Shown piece after piece: positions 1-10,914 of a stretch of DNA of 64,000 nucleotides (position 1 is its first letter; each line of letters begins with the position of its first letter). The stretch lies in contig OX457061.1 of NCBI GenBank assembly GCA_949752795.1, positions 32,616,425-32,680,424 of the forward strand, given 5' to 3'. This DNA is from Hyperoodon ampullatus (Eukaryota; Chordata; Mammalia; Artiodactyla; Ziphiidae). The notes below the pieces were generated by a model, which did no database searches, was not told where the DNA came from, and saw nothing but the letters and a program-made list of their open reading frames with translations. The position numbers and the translations under genes were made by a program.

Positions 1-237
1 TGACTTTGGGGATCCCCTGAAGGGTCTCAGTGACCCCCCAGAAGTTTACAGACCACTTTCAAGAACTACTGCTCTGGAATAAGGGACAAGTGATGACCAC
101 TGAGAAATCCAGGTGTGGGTGGCTGAACTCCAACCCTCTGAAGGTAGGAAATACATGGGAAGCTGAAACTGGGACAGAAGCCCAGTCCCATGGCTGGGAA
201 AAAAACAGATTAAGAGGGCTTGCACAGGTACTCAAAG
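1..237. other. Unassigned sequence at the window start
   Basis: I see no recognisable repeat or coding signal here. The stretch leads into the first SINE; the open frames that start in it run into that SINE. Confidence 0.5.
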
Positions 238-249
238 GTCATCCCCCAG

Positions 250-461
250 GGCTTCCCTGGAGGTGCAGTGGTTGGGAGTCCGCCTGCCGATGCGGAGGAC
301 GCGGGTTCGCGCCCAGGTCTGGGAAGATCCCACATGCTGCGGAGCGGCTGGGCCCGTGAGCCATGGCCGCTGAGCCTGCGCATCCGGAGCCTGTGCTCTG
401 CAACGGGAGAGGCCACAACAGTGAGAGGCCCGCGTACCGCAAAAAAAAAAAAAAAAAAAAA
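250..461 (+). mobile_element. CHR-type tRNA-Glu-derived SINE, short form
   Basis: This is a near-complete short-form (about 210 bp) CHR SINE. The tRNA-like head has an A-box-like part (gcagtggtt) and a B-box-like part (cgggttcgcgcc), followed by the family body and a pure A-tail at about 441-461. The imperfect 12-bp target-site duplication gtcatcccccag / gtcatctcccag lies at 238-249 and 462-473. The family is non-autonomous, transcribed by RNA polymerase III and mobilised by LINE proteins. The uninterrupted tail suggests a fairly recent insertion. Frames crossing it with long Lys or Phe runs are artefacts. Confidence 0.93.
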
Positions 462-473
462 GTCATCTCCCAG

Positions 474-849
474 TGAGCAGCAAAAGATAGTTGAGAAGCT
501 GCGGAGGGGCCCAGAAGGCAGGACCCAGGCCAGAGAGTGCATTGAAGCCCCACTGAAGATACTGAGTCACCACCTCCTTCCTCAGCTAGACAGTGCCAGG
601 GAGCGGAAAGGAATGCCAGCTGGATGGAGCTGGGAGCAGAGGCCAGGGATGAAGTGTCTGAGATGCATGCTGAGGACGTGAATACATGAGAAAGAACACC
701 TTCCAATTCTAATGTTTCCCATCTCTTTTGGTGTTGGAGTCAAAATAAGAAGTGTCTAGAAAAAACAGAATCAAGCAATAAAGGATCACAAGAGGGAAAC
801 CTCTGCAGAAAGTGTCTCAAGTCCTCATTCTCCTGCCACACTCCTATGT
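474..849. other. Unassigned sequence
   Basis: No repeat family or coding exon is recognised between the first SINE and the following L2 tract. Confidence 0.4.
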
Positions 850-1330
850 CAGGTTCTCAGCACCTATCTTCCTTAACTGGCCTCTGCTTTCAGGATTGGC
901 CCCTCCAATCTAGCCCCAACCTTTCAGTCAGAGCTATGTTTCTACAACACAGATTTGAGCATCTTATTCCATGCTTAAAATCTTTAATCATTCCCTCCCA
1001 TTTCTCACAGGTCAAGGGCAAATTCCTTAGGGAGGCAAATTCCTTAGGGAGGCACAGAAATCAGGCACCAGCTGGCCCCTCCTGCCCTACCCCCTCGTCC
1101 CTTCCTGTTCCACCACTGAACCCTCTGTGCAGCCACCAGCACTTCCTGCCACCCCTCAAATACACCAGCCTCTTCCCTGCTTTTGGCCTTTGCACACGTT
1201 CTTCCCAGGGCGTGGTGGACCTTGTCCTTCAACGTCCGGCTCAGTTATTACTTCCTCTCCAATGGAATTTGGCACTTTCTCTACCTGTGTACTTTATGAT
1301 CCACGTGTTTTTCAAGATGTGATAGCCATT
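850..1330 (+). repeat. L2 LINE fragment
   Basis: The pyrimidine-rich text contains phrases typical of L2 3' regions, such as 'ttggcctttgcacacgttctt' shortened here to its core 'cctttgcacacgttctt' and 'tcagttattacttcctc'. It is old and diverged, so the ends are approximate. A 17-bp tandem duplication lies inside it. Confidence 0.6.
1018..1051. repeat. Tandem duplication of a 17-bp unit
   Basis: Two identical adjacent copies of gcaaattccttagggag lie at 1018-1034 and 1035-1051. This is a simple replication-slippage duplication inside the L2 fragment. Confidence 0.95.
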
Positions 1331-1680
1331 AGTGTTGTTCTCTAGATGTTTCTGTTCTCCCCAGAGTCTCTTCTGGGTCCATGGTAGAACTGTACTTCCT
1401 GGTTCTCGTGTGGTTAGATGGAGCCTAGTAACTAATTCCAGCTCTGGACAATGAGTTCTGTGAGGAAGTGAGAGGTAGACAGAGAATTTAATCGCCAGTA
1501 AAAGGCCATCCAGGGATCTCTTCCCTCTGACACTGCAATGGGTATTATCTGAGATGGGCCTGCTCCTTCAGCCTAGGTCCCCTAGTGATTCTGATGAGCA
1601 AAGAAAGCGCCTACCCTCGCCAACACCTCCTCAGTCTCCCTGACAACTCATGATGTATCCATAGTGTATCTTCTGAGATT
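1331..1680. other. Unassigned, probably old repeat-derived sequence
   Basis: The text around 1370-1600 (tgggtccatggtagaactg, then tctggacaatgagttctgtg) resembles a common old mammalian interspersed repeat, but I cannot name the family. I see no coding signal. Confidence 0.3.
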
Positions 1681-1695
1681 TGGGGATTATTTCTT

Positions 1696-1988
1696 TTTTA
1701 AAATTTATTTATTTATTTATTTATTTGGCTGTGTTGGGTCTTCGTTTCTGTGCAAGGGCTTTCTCCAGCCATGGTGAGCGGGGGCCACTCTTCATCGCGG
1801 TGCGCGGGCCTCTCACCATCGCGGCCCCTCTTGTTGTGGAGCACAGGCTCCAGACGTGCAGGCTCAGTAGTTGTGGTTCACAGGCCTAGTTGCTCCACGG
1901 CATGTGGGATCCTCCCAGACCAGGGCTCAAACCCATGTCCCCTGTATCGGCAGGCAGACTCTCAACCACGGCGCCACCAGGGAAGCCC
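1696..1988 (-). mobile_element. CHR-type SINE, longer form, antisense
   Basis: On the minus strand this reads from the gggcttccctggtggc-like head (right end, near 1988) to an (AAAT)n tail seen as (ATTT)n at about 1700-1726. A perfect 15-bp target-site duplication tggggattatttctt flanks it at 1681-1695 and 1989-2003. The longer body and more substitutions (for example CpG losses) than in the A-tailed short copies suggest an older insertion. Confidence 0.92.
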
Positions 1989-2003
1989 TGGGGATTATTT
2001 CTT

Positions 2004-2348
2004 AATGCAGCATACCTTAGCCTAACTGACTGAGGTGGTGACCAGAAATGGCCAAGCCATAAGGCTACCCTGACTCTGAGTCTTAAACAGGGCTGACCCA
2101 ATCAGACCCAATAGAAGTGCATGCAGACTCCTCTGTCTCTTACCCCCACCCCGTCCTTCAGGTATCTTGGACCCTTTCTATCTGGACTTGGCTCTATCCT
2201 TGTTCTTTGCTCCACTTCTGTGTCTGCCCGACGCACAGACTTCTTGGCTCTGCCTCTCATTTCTAGTGTCTTTGACTTCATGGTGAATGTTGGCCTCCCT
2301 GGGTTTGCCCTTCAGTGCTCTCTAGCTGTTGTTTTCTCTTACTCCCTG
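2004..2348. other. Unassigned sequence
   Basis: This is C/T-rich text with no confident family assignment. It could be more diverged L2. Confidence 0.35.
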
Positions 2349-2838
2349 TGATATGAAGGAACATGGTCCCCAAAGATGTTCATGGCTTAATCCCCAAATT
2401 CTTACATGGCAAAAGAGGTTTTACAGATGTGGTTAAGGGAAAAACCTTGAAGTGTGGAGATTAGCCTAGATCACCTGGGTGTGCCCCATCTGATTGCATG
2501 AGTCCTTAAAAGTGGAGAACCTTTGCCAGCTGAGTCAGAGAGGGAGCTATAACTATGAAGAAGGGTTAGAGAGATATAACATTGTTCGCTTTGAGGACTG
2601 AAAAGGGACCCATGAGCCAAGGAATATGGGTGTTCCCTGGAACCTGGAAAAGGCATGGAAATAGATATTCATCATAAGCCTCCAAAAAGTAATACAACCC
2701 TGCTGACACCTTGATTTTAGCTCAATGAGACCTGTGTTGTACTTCTGACCTATAGAACTAAAAGACAATAAATCTGTGTTGTTTTAATCCACAGTTTGTG
2801 GTTGTCTGTTATAGCAGCAGTAGGGAACTCATACATAC
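2349..2838 (+). mobile_element. MLT1-type (ERVL-MaLR) solo LTR
   Basis: The order of phrases follows an MLT1 LTR: the start (tgatatgaaggaacatggtc), ttacatggcaaaagaggttt, gattagcctagatcacctgg, a polyadenylation-like gacaataaatctgtgttg at about 2763, and an end near ggaactcatacataca. No internal retroviral sequence is attached. It is strongly diverged, as expected for this old family. Confidence 0.75.
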
Positions 2839-3324
2839 ATTACCACCCTCTTTTAGACTGCTCTGGAAAGCGTTCCTATCTGACAGGGCCAAGGCCACAG
2901 GGACATTCCCCAACTTGTCCATGAGGTTGGAGGAAATGGTAGAACCATGTTGTAAGTCAAAGTTCACCTTGACTGGGAAATTATGAGAGCAGGGTTGTGC
3001 ACCATAGCACCGCAGTAAGAGCACAGCCTCTGGAGACTAGAAGGCCTGCCTTTGTCATACTGAATCTATTTACTGAGTTTATTCCTGAATCTCTGAAATG
3101 TGAAGGTTTCATTTATTTTTCTAAATGATCTTCTCTGGCTTTTATTTCCCATGTATGAGTTCTCCCAAGCCACTGTCCGTTTAACTGAGAAACAGAAAAG
3201 TAAAGGCCATAATATTCAAGGTGTCTGCCACATCAGTCTCTGCTCTGTTTCGGAGATGTCTATGGGACTGGAATTATAGGTGTCAAAGGAACAAGAACCA
3301 AAGCCAGCACAAAGATTGGGAGAA
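2839..3324. other. Unassigned sequence
   Basis: No repeat, RNA gene or coding signal is recognised. Composition is ordinary for mammalian non-coding DNA. Confidence 0.4.
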
Positions 3325-3530
3325 AGCCAGATGTGAGGTTTGAATGCTAACTCTGATGTGTCCTAGCTGTGTGACCTTGGACTAGTTGCTTAACTTTTCT
3401 GAGCCTCATGTCCTTCATTTATAAAATTTGAACAGTAATGCTTACTTGTAAGTTTGTTGTAAAGATTAGGCAAGATAATGTACATAATGCACCCAACAGA
3501 GTACCTGGCATACAACAGGCACACAACCTA
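3325..3530 (+). repeat. MIR SINE, sense
   Basis: It contains the MIR core 'agctgtgtgaccttggac', then a tttctgagcctca segment, a tcatttataaaat segment, and ends with acctggcatacaacaggc. The full order of MIR landmarks is present at moderate divergence. Confidence 0.8.
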
Positions 3531-3597
3531 CAGCATCTTGTAGGAGTGGAGCAGGAAGGAACACAGGGTGTGAATTTCATGTTGGTCAACCATTTAA

Positions 3598-3612
3598 CCA
3601 CTAGGGGGTACT
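3598..3612 (+). promoter_or_regulatory. CTCF-like motif
   Basis: The sequence ccactagggggtact matches the CCACTAGGGGGCGC-like CTCF core except at the GC/TA position. It lies just outside the MIR in otherwise unassigned DNA. Single motif matches are common by chance, so occupancy is not implied. Confidence 0.3.
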
Positions 3613-4221
3613 CAAGAACCCCCTTCACATCATCCCCAAGAAGGAGAAATTTAAATCTTTGTTAGGCTGAGAAAACAATAGTACATCATGCCAGGGGTAG
3701 AAGTCTTCAGGGGAAGGAATGGAAGAGGTTAACACTTCTTTGTCATTTGCTGATTCTCGGTTCTCTCACCGTTGGTGGCTTTTCTCTCTTCCCTTCTATA
3801 TGGCTGGTGTAGTCAGATGAACCAAGGGCACTGGTGTGCTACAGCCAAGCCTAAAACTGCTAACTTTTCAGGAATTCTGCCAGCTGGTTGTCAAACAGCC
3901 ATTATTAGATATTAAATTATATAAACTTACAAGTAAATAAACTGTATTAAGAATAAAGGTAATACTCAAAAACCACCATTTCCTAATGATTTTACAGCAT
4001 TTTACTATGAGCTATGCTCTTGAGTTATTCGTGTCTACTGCGTCTTTATGGCAGAAATCCTATCTAATCATGTGCTGCTACCTACTGCACACTTCTTCCC
4101 AACCCAACATTCAGTGATGTCATGTTGGTAGCTTGAAATCCTCCACGGTGGGCGTATTCACACCACACAAATGGGCAAACACTGAACATCAGGGCTTGAT
4201 TTATTGTTTTGTTGATTGTCT
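3613..4221. other. Unassigned, partly AT-rich sequence
   Basis: The 3900-3960 segment is AT-rich (attattagatattaaattat). No element or coding exon is recognised. Confidence 0.4.
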
Positions 4222-4300
4222 AGAGCGAGGGCAGCAAACTCCAGTCCGGGGGCCAAATGCAGCCCACTGCCTGTTTTGTACGGCCTACTGTGAGCTCACA
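4222..4300 (-). mobile_element. Possible hAT-type DNA transposon fragment
   Basis: The text 'gggcagcaaactccagtccg' followed by gggggccaaatgcagccc and ctgcctgttttgtacgg resembles the antisense of the common hAT repeat end that reads '...ggccaaatccggcccgccgcctg...'. Only one end is visible and it is diverged. Confidence 0.4.
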
Positions 4301-5364
4301 GGTTAGCAGTGTGAGCTGCAGACACCAAGCTGCACATCCCCCTCTGCCCTGGGTTGCCCCCTGCTCCCAGCACCTGCTTCCCTGGCTGGTGGCCATCCCT
4401 TGCCACTGCGCAGGATCCATGCTGGTTGCCACCTACACACTAGAAACTCTGCTCTTGGCAAGTGTGCGTACTCAGCTGTAGAATCGCAGTCCAGGAGCTG
4501 GTGACTTGGCAAGTCCCTCTGCCTCTAGTTAGCTGCCCAGGTTAAGAGGGCCGGGCTCTCTAGAAGAGAAGGATGCACCAGGATCTGGGTGTCACTGGGA
4601 CAGAGAGGAAAACAGACCTTGGCAGTCAGCAGGAGCTGCTGCCCTTGTCGTAGGCAAAGTCCTTTTGAAGAAGTGTGCTTCCTATACTGGAGGATGCTCT
4701 CTGTCTGGGAGAAACGTGGGGCTGGCAGCGATACCAGTTGGTTTCTCAAGCTCTGAGAGAAGCTCAGTCGAGCAGGCAAATAAATAATGATAATCCAGTT
4801 AGTGGGTCTCATAGGTTGGAGGCATGGAGGTAGCTGGCTGGATCCAAAAGTAGGGCATGAAGAGCTGGGCTAGCAAAAGGAAAAAGCTGTAAGGGAGTGT
4901 GAACACACAGTTCTCCATGGAGTTCTGCTCTACAGTAATTGGACCAGGCCCAAAGGTTCAAAGAGGAGCGCAATCTCGGAAGGAATGTTCTTTCTCCTCT
5001 TTGGGGGATAGCACATTATGCTGGACTTTGGCCAAACCCTGGCTTGCCTCACCTCCCAGGATTAATTTTAAAGGCCTCCCAGAAAGATTTCCATTCTCCA
5101 CTTCTCAACACAAATGTGTGAGGGTTCCCAGCAGAGAAGTAGAAGCAGATGCCCTCCTTTCATCTGGCGATTTATTGGCCAGGAAGACAAAAGGGGTGGG
5201 GACACATTCTTTATGAGTCTGAAAAGCCCAGGGCGAACCCCAGAACACTCCAAAAGGTGAGAATCTATCCTATCACATCTCAGATAAGAGAGTCATTTAC
5301 TTCAGGCCTGTAATATGTTTCAGATTAGGCCACACTTGCCCATGTATTGCCATGCCTACCCAAA
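4301..5364. other. Unassigned sequence, about 1 kb
   Basis: I see no clear repeat family and no supported gene. Both strands have open frames of about 60-105 codons, none recognisable and none with splice or homology support. Confidence 0.4.
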
Positions 5365-5590
5365 CTGGAATAGAGGAATGAGCACAGACTCTAAAATTAT
5401 GGGTTCAAATCCTACATCTGTCACTTAACATGAGACCCTATACAAACCACTTTGTATCTCAGAACCTCAATTTCTTCATCAGTAAACTGGGGTTAATTAT
5501 AACTACCTGAGGGGCAAGCTGTGAAGATGAAATATATATGAAGCCCGATACATACAAGGCCCTCACCGAAGGGGACCTACGTGTGTTAGA
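5365..5590 (+). repeat. MIR SINE, sense
   Basis: The MIR order is visible: gagcacagactctaaaatta, gggttcaaatcctacatctg, cctcaatttcttcatcag, taaactggggttaattata. Confidence 0.75.
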
Positions 5591-5794
5591 GCTAGCAGAC
5601 TCACAAAAAGCCAACTGCTAAATATTCAGAAATCTTGCCAGCCAGTGGTTAAACCATTTGCAGCCTGAAATCATCCACAGCATTAGTGCTGACACCCCAG
5701 AAATTATCAGGGCTTTTCTTTTTTCTGGAGATCCAGTTCACCAGCACACCATTGTTTTTATTATTATTTCCCTTCCTCTTCCTCATATCCTGGA

Positions 5795-5890
5795 AAGACC
5801 CCTGTGAGGTAGTATCATTACCCCCATTTTACAGATTAAAAAAATGAGATTTAGGTTAAATGACTTGTCCAAAGTCAACAACAAATCATA
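5795..5890 (-). repeat. MIR SINE fragment, antisense
   Basis: The antisense MIR phrase 'cccccattttacagatta' followed by aaatgacttgtccaaagtca is clear. It stops where the L1-bearing segment begins. Confidence 0.7.
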
Positions 5891-5926
5891 AATATACAAA
5901 TTTTTTGTCTTCAAATATAGTGCCAC

Positions 5927-6057
5927 GTATATGGGAAAAGAATCTAAAAAAGAGGGGATATATGTATATGTATTACTTTGCTGTATACTTGAAACTAACA
6001 TTGTAAATCAACTATACTCCAATAAAAAGTTTCTTAAAAACTTAAAAAAATATATAC
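5927..6057 (+). mobile_element. 5'-truncated L1 3' end
   Basis: This is about 130 bp from the 3' end of a cetartiodactyl L1 (ctttgctgtatacttgaaac, then attgtaaatcaactatactc and caataaaaagttt), ending in an A-rich tail. A perfect 12-bp target-site duplication atatagtgccac lies at 5915-5926 and 6058-6069. Severe 5' truncation is normal for L1 retrotransposition. Confidence 0.9.
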
Positions 6058-6069
6058 ATATAGTGCCAC

Positions 6070-6404
6070 CTCCACTCTACCAGAGTAGCCTAAGTAATTC
6101 TGAGTGCACACAGATCCTATCTTGGCTTCCGGTACCCCTTTTCCAGCCACTTCAGAGGAGATGTGACCTTTCAGGACCCCCGCTTCCCCCTGGACAATTT
6201 GGTTTTATCGTCACATCAGAAAGCTGAAGCTCTGTGCCTCCTGCAGGAACGTCCCACCTCATCTTCAAGGTTTCCCATTGGTTAATTTCACTGTGTATTC
6301 ATCACTGCCTTGCTACAGATACTTCACCCTCTATACAGCATCCTTAAGCTAAGTGGCTTCAAGGGCTCCAGAAACATTATCTCATTGTCCCCTTACATCC
6401 CAGT
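6070..6404. other. Unassigned sequence
   Basis: Nothing recognised between the L1 insertion and the MIR fragment. Confidence 0.4.
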
Positions 6405-6520
6405 GGAAAGGGTTGGAGACTGGAGCCCTTATTTTACAACTGAGAAAAGTGACTTGGCCAAGGTCACCCAAGGAATTGGAGGCACTGGCAGCCTGGCTCT
6501 CCTTTCTCTCCAGCCTAGGC
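6405..6520 (-). repeat. MIR SINE fragment, antisense
   Basis: Contains ttattttacaactgagaaaa and cttggccaaggtcaccca in antisense MIR order, then tggcagcctggctctcc. Confidence 0.65.
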
Positions 6521-6835
6521 TGCCCCACCCACTAGCACAGAGCAGAGGAGCAGCTGCAGCCCCTCTCCTGAAGGAAGAGAAAATGTCAAGGGCTATCAAG
6601 ACTCTAGCTGCAGGGCACAAACTCATCACCAGCTAGGGTTAAGGATAAAAAAAAAAAACCCTACATGATGTACTACCATCCAATTATGAGCTTCACCCAG
6701 GCTTGGAGCAGTTGACATTGTCCACAATCAAGATGCTAAACCAGTCTGGATGAGGACATAGTGTGCATTCTCTGGCTGTGGGATGATACTGAAGTAGATC
6801 TGGGAAAAATAAATAAATAACATGGAGAGAGGTTC
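6521..6835. other. Unassigned sequence
   Basis: No supported element. A short A-run (6648-6658) has no detectable flanking duplication. Confidence 0.4.
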
Positions 6836-7115
6836 ACACGGCCAGATTATTCAAGCTGACATTATTACTATCACGCCCAGTGATTAAGAAGAAAATACAG
6901 GCAGAGTCCCACATGTCTAATTTGATTATCAGAGAGGCTCTGTGTTGATTACTAACGTCTGCTTGTAATTGGGGACAGAAAAGCGGTATCCAACCAGCTG
7001 AGAGCCAGGAAATCACACACAGGGACCTACGATCTGTGTAAATGAAATTTAATAATAAATGGGATGTGCTCCCAGATAAAGTAGTAAATAACAGGCAGAG
7101 AAAGAGGAGGTTCAG
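6836..7115. promoter_or_regulatory. Candidate conserved non-coding element
   Basis: This AT-rich block has no repeat hallmarks but is dense in homeodomain-like ATTA/TAAT sites (ctaatttgattatcag, gttgattactaacg, cttgtaattgggg, aatttaataataaa). Such composition is typical of developmental enhancers, but conservation cannot be seen from one sequence. This is inference only. Confidence 0.3.
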
Positions 7116-8424
7116 ATTATATAGGTGGGAAGGGGATTGTGGCCAACCTGGCATATGTGGAGAAATGGCCTGTGTTGAGAGGGGAAGATGGGCTCAGGGC
7201 AAGAGTAAAATGAAGGAGACAGAGAAATGAAAAAGAAGACAGTGAACTAGATACGAGATTACGGTGTTGGTCTCAGGAGAGGTGATTATAAGGACTGTTG
7301 GAGGCAGTATACAAGAAGGCTTCTGTGTGTAGAGAGGAAAACGTGGCCAAATACGAAGGACCCCAGAGCCAAGCAGAGAAAGATTACAAGACGGGGAACA
7401 GCATCTGCATGAAAACCACTGGCAAGCTGCATAGGAAAGCAGGGGGCGGGCTCAGTGTTCTCTCTGCCCCAGCGTGTTAGGAAAGACCCAAGGTGGCCCT
7501 GTAGTAGTACTGACTGGGCACCTGACTCCCGCGGTGGCCATGCCATCGCCTAAAGACACTGACAACATGTGCAACCTACTTGCAAATGTAGCTGTAGAAG
7601 TGGTGCTGATACTAGGCAACAAATGCTAGGCTTGAAGTCAGGAGCCCAGGCGCTCTTCCTCCTTCATCTGTAAAATGGGGATAATAATGTAGTTTGTACT
7701 TGGGGGCGGAGGGACGGGGGAAGAACACAATTTAAAATAAGGGGAATGAGGTAGCCCTATAAAGACTAAAGCTGTAAAATCAGCATGTTACAGGTCAAAG
7801 CAGAGATAGGCAAAGTCACATTAAAGTAACAGAAAAGGCACTGAGGCAGAGCAAGAGCTTGACTAAAAGTGGTAAGACCTCCATAGAAGGAAACTGTGCA
7901 ACCAAAGGGGGCTTGATGGGAAATGGAAGATAACAAGAAGGACCAAGATCAGTGCCTCTCCCAGTGAGTTCATATGATGCCTTAGCACAGACCCAGAGAA
8001 TTATGGTCCCATAAACAAGAGCACACCTACTGTCACCATCCTAGGATGAGGCTATGAAGTTTCCCAACCATCTAACTCTATGCCTTGGTTCTGTGTTCAA
8101 CAGCCAATCCTCAACTCAGCTTATTCTACTGGGGAACCACTCTGCTAATTTAGAGTTTCCCCTGAGTCAGCCCCAGAAGGATGTGCTGGCCTTCCTTGGA
8201 CAGCGAGACCACTGTGTTCACTGAGCTTTTTCCAGGTGAGCAGATACAGAGGAACCCTGATCTCTGATGCAGCAGTGAGGTTCTGTGCTGCCAGGAATCT
8301 ACCAGGCTCCAAGGTACGGAGTTGCACCGGACATTGTCCTTGCCTTTGAAGAAGCAGTTGATGGGAAAGCCAGGCTTAGCAATAATAGAATGTGGGAAGT
8401 GCTCAGGAGAGATCTGTAGTTAAA
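7116..8424. other. Unassigned purine-rich sequence, about 1.3 kb
   Basis: It is mostly A/G-rich at 7180-7480, with a short MIR-like scrap at about 7655-7690 (cttcatctgtaaaatgggga). No coding exon is supported. Confidence 0.4.
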
Positions 8425-8545
8425 TGACTCTGTGCCTCTGCATCCCTCAACTGTAAAATGGGGTTATGGCATAAATGAGTTTATACATGGAAAGCACTCC
8501 AAACAGTGCCAGGCACACAGCAAGTTCTCAGCAAATGTTGGCCAT
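8425..8545 (+). repeat. MIR SINE 3' part, sense
   Basis: Contains tcaactgtaaaatggggtta, ggaaagcactccaaacagtg and ccaggcacacagcaagttct in MIR order. Confidence 0.7.
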
Positions 8546-8629
8546 GAACAATTAATTACTGGACACAGTAGCATGTGTCCCCACTTCACTGTACCTACTG
8601 TCCTCTTGACTTCGGAAACTTTTATTGCT

Positions 8630-9015
8630 TAATGCCATTTTAACAGCTGTCATGTGCTTTCTCATTATTATTATGTGATTATCAGAATATAAACACTATG
8701 CAACATGCAAAAGAAAAAAACAACTTTGTTCAAGACTGAAATAATAATTTATAAAGTAGGGAACAGAAAGATCTTCTAACACATTCACAAGTTATTTTAA
8801 TACTTTCCAAATAAATGCCAAGGAAGGGAATGTTTATATATAGCATTCAAAACAGGCTCCTCCATTTTCTCGGTGAATATGCACCAGCTTGTCAATGTCC
8901 CCATTGTGCAGGGCCCAGAGCTGGATATAATTAAATCCTATTACCCAGGAAAACTTGCAGCATAGTTGGTCTGACACATTTAATGATTTGTTAACTCAAT
9001 CTGCAAATGTAATTA
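8630..9015. promoter_or_regulatory. Candidate conserved non-coding or cryptic exon region
   Basis: This is an AT-rich block without repeat hallmarks, containing ATTA-rich stretches (cattattattatgtgattat; gtaattagaataac). The minus strand is open for about 54 codons, ending with a TAA at 8834-8836. Its last 29 codons (8920 down to 8834, stop included) read W-A-L-H-N-G-D-I-D-K-L-V, which resembles the start of an ankyrin repeat, and follow a possible splice acceptor (tatatccag ending at 8921). I cannot assign a gene; chance or a conserved enhancer are equally possible. Confidence 0.25.
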
Positions 9016-9239
9016 GAATAACTGTGTCTGGGAGATGGGAGATGAATCTGAGGATATGGTGCCATGTCTGCCCTTAAAGAGCTTAAAATCCAATGGATGG
9101 GCTCGATATGGAAATGGCTAAATATGGTCTCAGGCAGAAATAAATGAACACTAAGTAGACATTCAGCATCTAGAAGCACCAATCTCTGAACATTTTGAGG
9201 GCAAGGTTTTATCTGTGCCTCTTCATCTGTCATGAAAAG

Positions 9240-9510
9240 ATGTCCTAGCACAGCAATTGGAAATCTGAACTCTGGGTATAAATCCCAGCCCAGGCTCTTG
9301 CCAATTGCATGATCTTGGTTGCGTGAGCCCATTAACTTCTCTAAACCTCAGTTTCCTCATCTTTAAAATAAGGATAACAACAGTAACTATACCATAGGGC
9401 TATCTCATTGGGATAATATCTCTGTTATCTCACAATAGTAGTAAATATCTCATTGGATTAAGGTTGGGATAATGGATCTAAAACATGTATCACAATACCT
9501 GCCACATAAT
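9240..9510 (+). repeat. MIR SINE, sense
   Basis: Contains aacttctctaaacctcagtt, tcctcatctttaaaataagg and a 3' end near acctgccacataataaatta. A possible internal repeat of 'atctcattgg(g)ataa' at about 9401-9475 lengthens the middle. Confidence 0.7.
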
Positions 9511-9659
9511 AAATTAGTACTAATCTTTCTCTGCTCACTTCCGCTAACACCGAGCATAGAGCTAATCCATAGTAAGCACCACTAGTAAGTTTTAAAGAAT
9601 GAAAAATGCAAGATTGAAATAAAGAGTTAATGAATTATTTAATTAACAAGAGAAGTTAC

Positions 9660-10160
9660 TGTGTGGGAATAAAGGTGGAAAAGTAATTATTCTTGCTTGG
9701 GGAAGCAAGGTGGTTTCTTTGAAGATATGGCATTTGAGAGAGCCCTAAAGGCCAGGCTAACAAGAGGTATGTTTGGAACAGGACAGATATGCAGAAAATG
9801 AGGTTGAAGCCTTGGTAGCAATCTAAGAATTGTGGAGCTTCTCTTTGGGGAAAGAAAGGCCAGTAGAGATTTTAGTGGAGGGGTTTGGTATAATATCTGT
9901 TTTCTAAAGTCATTCTGGCCACACACAAAGAATGAAGTCGTGGGGGACAAGAGCAGAAGTCTGGAAGAACAATGAAGACATCAGCACAATAGTTCAGGCA
10001 GAGATGGTGGGAGTCTGACTAGGGCAACAGCAGTGGGAGTGGAAATGAGGAGAAGGCATTTGAGAATGGATGGAATGTGGATGTAAGGGACAGCAGGGAG
10101 TAAATGAAGATCTGAGGATTCTCACCTGGGTGACTGACATAGCCTTTATTACAGAAAGAT
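9660..10160 (+). repeat. Old interspersed repeat, family not named
   Basis: It shares an ordered set of phrases with 45440-46200: 'agtcattctggccacac' here versus 'gatcattctggctattg' there, and 'agttcaggcagagatggtgg' here versus 'agttcaggcaagagaagatg' there. A third related copy spans 30083-30960. This is a common ancient mammalian repeat whose name I cannot assign with confidence. Confidence 0.55.
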
Positions 10161-10169
10161 CATTATTAA

Positions 10170-10914
10170 GTCATGGAGAGAAAATGGTGCATCATGTTCT
10201 CTCGAATCATATAATCCTAGATTATCATGGTGGATGAGACCAGGCCCCCAAATATTCACCATCTGCCACATCAGTGTCACTCATCTGTGTCCTAATTCCA
10301 AAGCAGCTTCAGGACATATCTTATTCTTTGAAAGGTCAGACTTATACTGAGTTAAAATCTGCTTTCCCATAATTTCCAACCTTTAGTCCTAGTTTGGCTT
10401 CTGGAATCACAGATCAAATTTGGACCTTCTTTTCTAAGACCATCTTTTGAATTCAGCTGGCTAAATAAGAATTCCACCTTCATTTTTCTAATTTGTCCAT
10501 AAAAATAACATGAAGTATTTCGTCAAATATTTTGCTGAAATCAAAATACATTGTCTGCTTCTCTCTACCTTATTATTCTATTAAACCTGTCCCCCCAACC
10601 CCTGCAAAATGTGGAGAGGGTCTAGTTATATAAGCAGTCACAAACCAGACACTAATGACCATCAATTTTTGTATAGGTGCTCAAAAACTACTTATTTAAA
10701 AATCTAGCCTAGAATTTTCCCCAAGATCAGCAGGTTGGCTGCCTAATTTCAACTGCAATGGAAAAACGCCTCTGGAATCTCACAGAGCCACCATCAATCT
10801 AAGGAAAAGCATATGCTACTTTTGTGTCCTTGACCACACCAAGCCAGATCTACCCAGCATTCCTTTGTGTTTGCTGGTCGTTCTCATGACATGCTTTTTG
10901 TGTGCTGGTTCTTT
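10170..10914 (-). repeat. CR1/L3-like LINE reverse-transcriptase remnant, antisense
   Basis: Read on the minus strand, about 10517-10552 gives a segment like (Y)FDFSKIFDE, which resembles the 'DFSKAFD' block of CR1/L3 reverse transcriptases. The surrounding text matches an old antisense LINE. It is heavily decayed and non-functional. The element probably resumes at 11200-11450 after an L2 insertion. Confidence 0.4.

Noticed and set aside
220..706. Open frames of 110-155 codons on both strands with Lys or Phe runs
   Set aside because: They cross a CHR SINE and its A-tail. The same frames recur at 12386-12866, 13558-13849, 26102-26317 and 43211-43537, each time over a SINE copy.
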